A stretch of DNA of 6,658 nt from Desulfobacterales bacterium (GTDB taxonomy: Bacteria; Desulfobacterota; Desulfobacteria; Desulfobacterales; JAUWMJ01): the NCBI GenBank assembly GCA_030613225.1, contig JAUWMJ010000179.1, positions 1 to 6,658 of the forward strand. The letters run 5' to 3'. Positions 1 through 5,837 of the stretch are shown in pieces (the first letter of the stretch is position 1; each line of letters starts with the position of its first letter). A program made the position numbers and the translations under genes. The notes under the pieces were generated by a model that saw nothing but the letters and a program-made list of their open reading frames with translations, did not search any database and was not told where the DNA came from.

Positions 1-34
1 GGTAATAAAAGTATTATAAATTAAATATTTCACT

Positions 35-41
35 AAGGAGG
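35..41 (+). promoter_or_regulatory. Shine-Dalgarno of the porin gene
   Basis: AAGGAGG lies 9 bases before the ATG at 51, close to ideal spacing, and fixes that start. The AT-rich stretch before it contains TATTAT (12-17), a 5/6 match to a -10 box, but any -35 element would fall at or before the window edge, so the promoter cannot be judged. Confidence 0.85.
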
Positions 42-50
42 AAATATCAG

Positions 51-1127
51 ATGAAAAAACTTTTTATATTTTTTGTAGCTGCTGCAATGATCGTTGCATT
101 TACCGTTCCGGCTGCAGCCGACTGGAACTTTTATGGACACGTCAGGATGCATACGGATCGTATTGATGTTTCAAAAGAATCAACAGGCGATTTTGATGAT
201 GAGGATACAAATTGGGATTTGGCGGGGAACTCACGTTTCGGCGCCAATGTTGATACCGCAGACATTAAGGGTCGCCTTGAGGTAGGTTTTACTTCCTCAA
301 AAGCGTACATGAGATTGCTTTATGGTGACTGGAACTTCGGTGCAGGTACCCTGCGTGTGGGCCAGTTTTATACACCCACCACCCATTTTTACAGCAACAT
401 GGCCTTTGGTGCTGATGACGGATTGTTTTCCGTCGGTAACCCATATGCCGGACGTCTGCCCGGAATTCAGCTTAAATTTGGCGGGTTTAAAGTGGCGTTT
501 TTAAGACCTAATTCTTCAGGAACCGAGGGCTTCGCAGGTGGAGAGACGGATACCACATTGCCTAAAATTGAGGCCAATTTTAAATTGCCCCTTGGCCCGG
601 TAACTCTTGACTTTTTTGGCGGTTATAATGATTACGATGAAGTGGACGCGTTAGATTCCAGTGAAGGTGTTACAGCTCTTCATTATGGTATCGGCGGTAG
701 AGTGAATCTAGGCCCGGCAAATATCGCATTCAGGGTCTATCAGACGCAGAACCCAAATGCGTATGGATTCGGTTCAGCATTGGATAGTGAAGTTGATTTA
801 GATTCTCCATTGGATGCTGCCGGCACGGGTTTTGTTGATGTTGATGAACTCGGTGGTTGCCTTGTCGTTGGGTTTAAAGCCAGTGATGCGCTCTCCTTTG
901 AAGGAGGTGTTGGCTACTCAAGTGTTGAGGGAGATGATGCAGGCATTGATGTTGAATTGGCAGCTATGCTTTTTTACGTCCAGGCCAAAATCGTTCTTGC
1001 TGATAACTTTTTTATGGTACCTGAAATCGGCAAATTTGATTATGGAGATTATGAGGAAACCGGCCAACCGGATGTTGAGCTGGGAGATAAGACCTATTAT
1101 GGCATCAAATGGGAGATGAGATTCTAA
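51..1127 (+). CDS. Outer-membrane porin-like beta-barrel protein
   Basis: A 358-residue protein predicted to sit in the outer membrane as a diffusion channel. Residues 1-23 form a classical Sec signal peptide: two lysines, a hydrophobic core, then AAA before Asp24, a good signal peptidase I site. The mature part is rich in Gly, Asp and aromatic residues in alternating patterns typical of amphipathic beta strands (for example YGDWNFGAGTLRVGQFYTP at 91-109). It ends in Phe (...EMRF), the classic C-terminal signal read by the BAM assembly machinery. It has acidic stretches and only one cysteine. From memory, the block at about 24-150 resembles uncharacterised porin-like proteins of Desulfobacterales, which often occur as several paralogues. 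The substrate is unknown. The strong Shine-Dalgarno and the downstream terminator suggest a well-expressed single-gene unit. Porin class is fairly sure; subfamily and solute are not. Confidence 0.85.
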   Translation: MKKLFIFFVAAAMIVAFTVPAAADWNFYGHVRMHTDRIDVSKESTGDFDDEDTNWDLAGNSRFGANVDTADIKGRLEVGFTSSKAYMRLLYGDWNFGAGTLRVGQFYTPTTHFYSNMAFGADDGLFSVGNPYAGRLPGIQLKFGGFKVAFLRPNSSGTEGFAGGETDTTLPKIEANFKLPLGPVTLDFFGGYNDYDEVDALDSSEGVTALHYGIGGRVNLGPANIAFRVYQTQNPNAYGFGSALDSEVDLDSPLDAAGTGFVDVDELGGCLVVGFKASDALSFEGGVGYSSVEGDDAGIDVELAAMLFYVQAKIVLADNFFMVPEIGKFDYGDYEETGQPDVELGDKTYYGIKWEMRF

Positions 1128-1158
1128 GAGTGTAACACATTCATCATCCAGTTAAACT

Positions 1159-1192
1159 AAAACCCGGAGCATATAGGCGCTCCGGGTTTTTT
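1159..1192 (+). terminator. Rho-independent terminator, probably bidirectional
   Basis: A perfect 12-bp stem pairs AAAACCCGGAGC (1159-1170) with GCTCCGGGTTTT (1179-1190) around an 8-base loop, followed by two more T (T run 1187-1192). It begins 31 bases after the porin stop. Because the stem is flanked by A on one side and T on the other, it can also work on the minus strand, where no other clear terminator follows the convergent gene that ends at 1381. Confidence 0.93.
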
Positions 1193-1205
1193 ATTGCGAG
1201 TTATA

Positions 1206-1269
1206 ACTTTCGTGTTTTCGCCTGCCCCGTGGGTCCGGCAGATCGTACCGGGGTACTTTCGCGTTTTTG
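1206..1269. repeat. Pair of 15-bp direct repeats around a GC-rich core
   Basis: ACTTTCGTGTTTTCG (1206-1220) recurs as ACTTTCGCGTTTTTG (1255-1269), 13 of 15 identical, 49 bases apart. The 34 bases between are strikingly GC-rich for this AT-rich spacer and hold CTGCC/GGCAG (1222-1226 with 1237-1241) and GTACC/GGTAC (1245-1249 with 1252-1256) arms. It may be a degenerate interspersed repeat; its identity is not known. Confidence 0.4.
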
Positions 1270-1350
1270 TGATTGTTTTTAAAAAACAAAATAACAACAC
1301 GTTAATATATTCGATAATTTCCTTGCCTTATTCTTGATGAGCCTTTTTTT

Positions 1351-1364
1351 CTATGAGCTATGAG
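1351..1364. repeat. Tandem heptamer duplication
   Basis: CTATGAG occurs twice in direct tandem and is followed by CTC, which also creates a small GAGCT-ATG-AGCTC dyad (1355-1367). It lies just past the 3' end of the minus-strand gene. No T run follows the dyad on the minus strand, so it is not a terminator. Confidence 0.4.
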
Positions 1365-1380
1365 CTCTGTATGCTATCAG

Positions 1381-3045
1381 TCATTTCCCTATCTCATAAG
1401 CAACAACTGTGCTTTTGGGCGATGTAAGCATAGACCCTTCTTTTATTATTACACCGGCTACAAGTTCATCTTTTCCGTCATTATCAAAATCACCAATTGC
1501 AAAATCACGGATAAAACCGGAAATTTTGCGGGTTTCCCAGTCCGGTGCAAGCCCGAGTCCGTCCCACGAGAGTGAAACAAAGTTCGCTTTTGTGAATTTT
1601 CGAAAATTTTTTAACAGGTTTCCCGTGGCTTCGTGATTTTTCACGGTAATTACCTCGGTTTTCCCGTCCCTGTTCATGTCGCATATGGCAATTCGCATGG
1701 GAAGATACTGCCTGTTTTCGGTGACGGGTTCAGTTTTCGGCAGCAGATAATAAAGGGTGCTGCCTCCTAAGCGATCGCTTCCGGTCCACTCCTCACCACC
1801 GCCTGCATTCAATAGCTTTAATCTGTCGTTTTTTGTATAAGCAACAACAACGTCATCACCGCTGTTTATGGCATCTCCTATGGCAACCCCCATGACACTT
1901 GCCTTTGAAGGTTTTAAAACCTGTACGGAAGGAAGATATTCTGAAATTTCCCAGGCCATTTCATGAATGGCGCCGGCAGTAAAAGGTCCTTCGATGCTGC
2001 CTTTCTGTCCGAGCAAAACAGGTTTTCTATTCGGTATTTTAACAACCCTGAAATACCACGGCATGTCATCTATAATCTTGACATATTTCCTGCCGTTATA
2101 TTCAAGCACAAAGGAACTGACGCTGTTTTTCCCCAAGGTAAGGCTGGTCACAAAAATTTCAGGATAACCGTTATTGTTTATATCCGCTATATCAACCCCT
2201 ATAAAAGATAAGTACTTGCTTTCCTTAATCTCTTCGATTTTAATGAGACGCCGGTTTTCGTACCTGTAAATCCGGATTGAGTGGGCTCCCGCAACAACTG
2301 TTTCCACCTTTCCATCTTTGTTCACATCGCCAAGGGCAAGACCGTTTAAAAAGGATTTAAAATTTCGGCTCTTCCAGAATTTCGCGGATAATTCCCTGGT
2401 CTTGCCGTTTTCAACAAATAACGAATTTGGCCTGCCTTGCAAAGAAGGCTCGCCGGTTACTTCATTTTTAAGAAGCGTTTCAGGATGGGCATGTATATCT
2501 CTTTCAGGGCTTTCAGTGGACGGTGTTAAGGATGCCGGCGGGGGAGTGGCCGCGGATTTTATGCCGAAAACTTTTTCATTTATATCTCCTGCTATAATAT
2601 TAATCTGTGGGATTACCTCGTCCATGCCCTGGCTGTGGTTGAAAAAGGCAAGCGTCGGCTTTTTTCCGGAAACATCCACCATTTTGGTATCAATGCTTAC
2701 ACTGTTTCCGAAAACCGTGAGGCTTCCGAAAAGGACAAAGTCTGCATTAAGTTTTTCTCCTGTCTGTCGCGCTGCTGCCTCATTTATAGGCACGGTGATT
2801 GCTTCAAGCGCCTTTTCAGTTTCTTCCCGCCCGACAACCTGTACCCTGTCTGCTCTGGAAAGACGGGATGCGAGCATGTCATAAATGCCGTCTTTCAAAA
2901 ATGTAAGATCCTTTTGAGCATTAATTTTAAAGGGTATTATGGCGACCCTTTCCGGCTCATCAGCAAGTAAATTATTGTTTGCGAATATAATAAAAATAAA
3001 ACTTAAAAAAAGGATCCTGCAGGTTGAATTAAATAAATTTTTCAA
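1381..3045 (-). CDS. Secreted TolB/CsgG-like + FG-GAP (VCBS) repeat protein
   Basis: About 554 residues from the proposed TTG start (3045-3043); the ATG at 3060 would give 559, and residue numbers here use the ATG. A hydrophobic segment at about 16-27 followed by LLA before Asp34 looks like a Sec signal peptide, so the protein is probably periplasmic or surface exposed. Residues 38-165 (ERVAIIPF..., then LNADFVLFGSLTVFG) resemble the alpha/beta fold shared by TolB N-terminal, CsgG and LpoB-type proteins. Residues 168-230 form a Pro/Ser/Thr-rich linker. From 238 to the end come FG-GAP repeats with Ca-binding-like loops: DVNKDGKVE (245-253), DINNNGYPE (293-301), a degenerate one near 394-403, DMNRDGKTE (461-469) and DFDNDGKDE (524-532), consistent with a beta propeller. 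The only cysteine near the N-terminus (Cys14) precedes the hydrophobic core, so a lipobox is not supported. A role in envelope assembly or ligand binding is inference; no precise function is recognised. It converges on the porin gene and may share its terminator. Confidence 0.82.
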   Translation of the reverse strand: MKNLFNSTCRILFLSFIFIIFANNNLLADEPERVAIIPFKINAQKDLTFLKDGIYDMLASRLSRADRVQVVGREETEKALEAITVPINEAAARQTGEKLNADFVLFGSLTVFGNSVSIDTKMVDVSGKKPTLAFFNHSQGMDEVIPQINIIAGDINEKVFGIKSAATPPPASLTPSTESPERDIHAHPETLLKNEVTGEPSLQGRPNSLFVENGKTRELSAKFWKSRNFKSFLNGLALGDVNKDGKVETVVAGAHSIRIYRYENRRLIKIEEIKESKYLSFIGVDIADINNNGYPEIFVTSLTLGKNSVSSFVLEYNGRKYVKIIDDMPWYFRVVKIPNRKPVLLGQKGSIEGPFTAGAIHEMAWEISEYLPSVQVLKPSKASVMGVAIGDAINSGDDVVVAYTKNDRLKLLNAGGGEEWTGSDRLGGSTLYYLLPKTEPVTENRQYLPMRIAICDMNRDGKTEVITVKNHEATGNLLKNFRKFTKANFVSLSWDGLGLAPDWETRKISGFIRDFAIGDFDNDGKDELVAGVIIKEGSMLTSPKSTVVAYEIGK

Positions 3046-3053
3046 AAGGTTTT

Positions 3054-3058
3054 CCTCC
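3054..3058 (-). promoter_or_regulatory. Shine-Dalgarno that selects the TTG start
   Basis: On the minus strand GGAGG (3058-3054) overlaps the G of the upstream ATG (3060-3058) and lies 8 bases before a TTG codon at 3045-3043. The ATG itself has only an A/T-rich stretch upstream with no Shine-Dalgarno-like match. Starting at TTG gives a signal peptide beginning M-K-N, which is typical; starting at ATG adds two Glu at the N-terminus, which is unusual for Sec signals. Confidence 0.65.
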
Positions 3059-3082
3059 ATCTATTTCAAAAAAATAATTTTT

Positions 3083-3165
3083 CACCACTGAGTTCACAGA
3101 GAACACAGAGAATATCTTATTTTATTAATTAGCTATCTATGTGAGTCCGTGTCCTCTGTGGTAAA
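3083..3165. repeat. Imperfect inverted CACAGAG-type repeat
   Basis: The left arm (3084-3100) pairs with the right arm (3146-3162) at 13 of 17 positions. Within the arms CACAGAG (3104-3110) is the exact reverse complement of CTCTGTG (3154-3160), and CACAGAG-like units recur in the left arm (TTCACAGAG, AACACAGAG). The about 45-base centre is AT-rich. Sequences of this ACCACAGAGGACACAGAG style are, from general knowledge, common intergenic repeats in many environmental bacteria. It lies immediately upstream of the minus-strand propeller gene and probably falls within its 5' leader or promoter. Confidence 0.65.
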
Positions 3166-3187
3166 GCGATTTTTTAGGAGTTAATCA

Positions 3188-3214
3188 TTAATATACCAGT
3201 TGCAGGGTTGTCAA
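3188..3214 (-). promoter_or_regulatory. Weak promoter candidate for the propeller gene
   Basis: On the minus strand a perfect TTGACA (3214-3209) is followed after 15 bases by TATTAA (3193-3188), a 4/6 -10 match at short spacing. TATATT (3195-3190) is a better hexamer but only 13 bases away. If used, the transcript would begin near 3180 and carry the inverted CACAGAG repeat in a leader of roughly 135 bases. Confidence 0.25.
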
Positions 3215-3310
3215 TCTTTATAAAACATCAAAAATTAAATTTTCGTAATACTTCAGCGCTTTTTAAAATAGGGTAAATACGTTTGCCCTGCCCGTTTCCC
3301 CCGGAACGCC

Positions 3311-3330
3311 CAAAATCGAGCACAAAATCG
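3311..3330. repeat. Two CAAAATCG direct repeats beside a -35 box
   Basis: CAAAATCG occurs at 3311-3318 and 3323-3330, 12 bases apart and ending four bases before TTGACA at 3335. The position would suit a regulator binding site, but the match is short and chance cannot be excluded. Confidence 0.3.
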
Positions 3331-3334
3331 CGTC

Positions 3335-3363
3335 TTGACAATAAAGCAGCTATACGGTATCTT
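3335..3363 (+). promoter_or_regulatory. Sigma70-type promoter
   Basis: A perfect TTGACA (3335-3340), a 17-base spacer and TATCTT (3358-3363, 4/6) make a good housekeeping promoter, with a predicted start near 3370. It reads into the restriction-enzyme relic and could carry on to the radical SAM gene, leaving a leader of about 370 bases, since no terminator is seen in between. The TTG of this box also opens a reading frame, but it has no Shine-Dalgarno, so I treat it as promoter rather than a start codon. Confidence 0.5.
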
Positions 3364-3385
3364 AATCCAACTCGCTTGTAGGATA

Positions 3386-3713
3386 ATGAAAATTGCCGTT
3401 GGGTTTCCGACCCTACTACATATTGGGATTCAACCGGTTATAGTGCACAGCCTTAAATCTTCCCTTACTCAAAAAGGGAATTTTTATCATTTTACCGCAT
3501 TTCTTGAAGAGTGCGATGTTATTATTTCCTATTTGAAAAACTATCTGGATGTTCACTTCACGATTGATTACGTCAACGCAAACATCGATATATCCAACTA
3601 TTACCCTGACTTTATTGTCAAAAAATCAAAATGATGGAGCAGAAATAGCATGCTTTTTCTTTAAAGGCCATGCAAAATTGATGTTAACGGGAGCAACCAA
3701 AATTTCTACTTGA
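3386..3713 (+). pseudogene. Decayed C-terminal fragment of a type III Res-like restriction helicase
   Basis: The open frame runs from an ATG at 3386 (AGG at 3380-3382 as a poor Shine-Dalgarno) to TGA at 3632-3634, 82 codons. Its distal part reads FLEECDVIISYLKNYLDVHF and then DYVNANIDISNYYPDFIVK. This matches my recollection of the PD-(D/E)xK nuclease end of type III restriction Res subunits and related DEAD/DEAH helicases (pattern: V..F.KNYL.V.F..DYV.A.GDISNYYPDFIVK). Those proteins have roughly 900 or more residues, so helicase and most other parts are missing. The frame breaks at an A6 run (3620-3625). Removing one A continues as VKNQNDGAEIACFFFKG and on to TGA at 3711-3713, bringing back the expected spacing to the ETKG motif. 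At that place FFKG stands instead, so the catalytic Glu also seems lost. The first about 20 residues (3386-3440) do not look like the family. Almost certainly non-functional as a nuclease; a small expressed peptide cannot be excluded. Confidence 0.7.
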
Positions 3714-3738
3714 GTGAATAAATAGGTTAAATACTCTT

Positions 3739-5706
3739 ATGAAATCCATTTACTTTTTGTCGCTTAATGCGCTTCAATTTATCCCTTATGCTTATGGCTT
3801 GTTACAGAGCTATGCGCGCCAGGACCAGCGGATTGTCGAAAGCTACATCTGGCAGGAACCTCTCACCCGAATCCAGGCGGTGGAAACGACGGTGGCAAAA
3901 ATTAATGCGCCGGATATTTTGTGTGCGTCCTGTTATGTATGGAACCACAACCAGCAGTCGGCAATCGCCAAAAAGGTGAAAGAAAAATATCCCCGCTGCA
4001 AGGTTATCTTCGGTGGTTCCCACGTTCCTGACGCCAGCAATGTATTTTTTACCGAACATCCCTATGTGGATGTACTCGTGCATGGTGAAGGTGAAATACC
4101 CTTTTACAACCTCCTGCTTGCATTTCTGGATGATCACCCCAAGCTGAACCGTATCCCTAACATCAGCTACAATGACAAATTACAAGCCATCAAGACCCGA
4201 ACCGCTCCCGGACTGACCAATAATCTCCCAGTCCCGAGTCCGTTTTTAAATGGTACGTTTGAAAAAATTTTATCGGATGGGAGCCCGAATAAAATCGGTT
4301 TGTGGGAAACCAACCGTGGATGTCCATACGGATGCAGCTTTTGCGATTGGGGCGTTCGCTCCACCAGCAAGATCAGACGTCACGATATGGAGAAAATCAA
4401 AGGGGAAATCGATTACATCGCCTGCCATAAAATGGAAGATCTTTACGTAACCGATTGTAATTTTGGTATATTGAAGCGTGATTTGGAAATCGCCGATCTG
4501 TTGGTTCAAGCCCACAAAAAATATGGCTATCCCAAAAGGGTCAGGATTCAATTTGCAAAAAATTCAAACGACACGGTCTTTGAAATCAGTCGATTACTCC
4601 ACGCCAATGATATGCTGTGGGGCACCACCTTGTCGATGCAGAGCGTCGACGATAATGTGCTGGCGGCTGTCAATCGGCGACAAATAGGTACCCGCAATTA
4701 TCGGTTTTTAAAAGATCGCTATCGTAAGGTCGGGATTCCAACTTATACCGAACTGATTCTCGGTCTCCCCAAAGAAACCCGTGAGTCCTTTATTGACGGG
4801 ATATGCACTCTGTTGGACATCGGTATCCACGATGATATTCGCGTCTATGAACTGGCCTTGTTGCCCAATGCGCCGTTGAGCCAAAAAACAACCCGCAAGG
4901 AATACGGTCTCAAAACCAAAATCAAATCCATGCGGATACCGGCGGATCATTGCGAAAAAGAAGCGGTCGAAATCGTTTTTGAAACCGACGCAATGCCGTA
5001 CAAAGACTGGGCGTATTGTTTTCTTTTCGGAGAAATGATCCAGGCCCTGCATAACGGCGCGTATACGCGCCAAATTGCCATCTATTTAAATGACACCGGA
5101 CGGATGCCGTACAAACGCTTCTACAACAACCTGCTTAAGTTTATGCTAAGCTCGAAAGCAAAATCGCATGCCGCCGTTAAAAGGGTAATGACCCTGATCG
5201 ATGACTATTATCACGACCAGGACATGCCTCAAATTCATAAAATCCTCACCCAACCGGACATGGTGGCATTCCTTTCGTCCTACAACCCGAAACGCAAAGG
5301 GTGGCACTTATGGGCCTATCTCTGGCTGTCCATTGCGGAGACAAAAGATGATTTCTACGCGACTTTGCGCGAGTTTCTTATCCGGGAAGAAATCGTGATC
5401 GATCAAAAGATTGAGGATCTTCTGCGTTACCAGAATGAGTTGATGCTGGCCCTGGATTATGATCCCGCCAAAGGAAAGAGCGTAGCATATCAATTCAATT
5501 GGTTGGATTATTTCTTTAACGGCAAGCTGCTTCAGGAGGAACCCACGACCCTGCGTTATACCGATACTCACATGGGGATTACAAATCGTTATGAGCTGGA
5601 AAAAAACAACCGGAAAAAATTTATCAACGCGGCCATCGGGATTTCGTATCCGTATACGAAATTCAGGCATTTTATTCACCAGCCGGATCGAACAATAAAG
5701 CAATAG
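3739..5706 (+). CDS. Cobalamin-binding radical SAM protein, substrate unknown
   Basis: A complete 655-residue protein. Residues 1-150 look like a B12-binding Rossmann domain of class B radical SAM enzymes: a strand pattern from residue 3, VIFGGSHVP (89-97) and VDVLVHGEGEIPF (110-122). The DxHxxG cobalt-ligand motif is not seen, as in many members of this class. The radical SAM barrel follows from about 186: the cluster motif Cys195-PYG-Cys199-SF-Cys202 followed by DWG binds the 4Fe-4S cluster and S-adenosylmethionine; MQSVDDNVLAAVNRRQ (300-315) and ELILGLPKET (338-347) are later barrel motifs. Known relatives do methylations, cyclisations or other radical C-C chemistry on natural products, lipids or peptides; the substrate here is unknown. 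Residues from about 400 to 655 are rich in Trp, Tyr and Lys and match no domain I can name; similar tails occur in uncharacterised CDWG-type radical SAM proteins. The Shine-Dalgarno is weak (AGG at 3724-3726, 12 bases before ATG). It stands alone, with no precursor peptide or partner enzyme in view. Confidence 0.88.
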   Translation: MKSIYFLSLNALQFIPYAYGLLQSYARQDQRIVESYIWQEPLTRIQAVETTVAKINAPDILCASCYVWNHNQQSAIAKKVKEKYPRCKVIFGGSHVPDASNVFFTEHPYVDVLVHGEGEIPFYNLLLAFLDDHPKLNRIPNISYNDKLQAIKTRTAPGLTNNLPVPSPFLNGTFEKILSDGSPNKIGLWETNRGCPYGCSFCDWGVRSTSKIRRHDMEKIKGEIDYIACHKMEDLYVTDCNFGILKRDLEIADLLVQAHKKYGYPKRVRIQFAKNSNDTVFEISRLLHANDMLWGTTLSMQSVDDNVLAAVNRRQIGTRNYRFLKDRYRKVGIPTYTELILGLPKETRESFIDGICTLLDIGIHDDIRVYELALLPNAPLSQKTTRKEYGLKTKIKSMRIPADHCEKEAVEIVFETDAMPYKDWAYCFLFGEMIQALHNGAYTRQIAIYLNDTGRMPYKRFYNNLLKFMLSSKAKSHAAVKRVMTLIDDYYHDQDMPQIHKILTQPDMVAFLSSYNPKRKGWHLWAYLWLSIAETKDDFYATLREFLIREEIVIDQKIEDLLRYQNELMLALDYDPAKGKSVAYQFNWLDYFFNGKLLQEEPTTLRYTDTHMGITNRYELEKNNRKKFINAAIGISYPYTKFRHFIHQPDRTIKQ

Positions 5707-5778
5707 GCCGGCTTTCAGGTAAAATATAAAATCTCTGACTTGCTAACCGGAAGTTTTTCATATATTAAAAAAAGTAAC

Positions 5779-5827
5779 GGTTCAATGGTTTACCCGCCTT
5801 TGAACCCTGAACTTCTGAACCTTGAAC
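5779..5827. repeat. GAACC repeat cluster and hairpin in the glnS leader
   Basis: TGAACCCTGAAC (5801-5812) and TGAACCTTGAAC (5816-5827) are near-identical direct repeats with a 15-base period. The first also pairs with GGTTCAA (5779-5785) through TTGAACC (5800-5806), a 7-bp stem with a 14-base loop. The second unit abuts the glnS Shine-Dalgarno, so folding could in principle affect translation. It may equally be a neutral GAACC-type intergenic repeat. Confidence 0.5.
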
Positions 5828-5831
5828 GAGG
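5828..5831 (+). promoter_or_regulatory. Shine-Dalgarno of glnS
   Basis: GAGG lies 6 bases before the ATG at 5838 and directly after the last GAACC repeat. It supports that start, which also agrees with the N-terminus of known GlnRS proteins. A possible promoter further upstream (TTGCTA 5740-5745, 17 bases, TATTAA 5763-5768, each 4/6) is too weak to list separately. Confidence 0.75.
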
Positions 5832-5837
5832 AAAAAC

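Larger units (their letters stand above)
3061..3385. other. Non-coding spacer between divergent units
   Basis: No plausible gene is seen in these 325 bases. The stretch holds a CACAGAG-type inverted repeat, one weak minus-strand promoter candidate, a pair of CAAAATCG repeats and a good plus-strand promoter, each listed separately. The part at 3215-3310 shows nothing I can name. Confidence 0.6.

Noticed and set aside
1274..1295. TTGTTTTT/AAAAACAA dyad as a minus-strand terminator of the propeller gene
   Set aside because: The stem is almost entirely A/T and would be too weak; the GC-rich hairpin at 1159-1190 is a better candidate.
2318..2884. A 188-codon open frame on the plus strand inside the propeller gene
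   Set aside because: It is the mirror of the minus-strand gene, which has domains, a signal peptide and calcium-loop motifs; the plus-strand protein is Ser-rich and lacks family features.
3061..3310. CRISPR array or tRNA in the repeat-bearing spacer
   Set aside because: The CACAGAG units are irregular, inverted and without regular unique spacers, and no cloverleaf-like sequence is visible.
3335..3385. Extending the relic's frame upstream to the TTG at 3335
   Set aside because: That TTG is part of a TTGACA promoter box, has no Shine-Dalgarno, and the added residues do not resemble the restriction-enzyme family.
3377..3420. Possible miniature inverted element: TGTAG/CTACA outer arms and GGGT/ACCC inner stem
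   Set aside because: Arms of five and four bases are too short to separate from chance, and no target duplication is visible.
4708..5703. Minus-strand open frames of 121 and 131 codons across the radical SAM gene
   Set aside because: Both are shadows of the plus-strand enzyme, with no ribosome site or recognisable motif.
5738..5758. Possible terminator after the radical SAM gene (ACTT/AAGT followed by T5)
   Set aside because: The stem is only 4 bp with a 9-base loop and no GC clamp.
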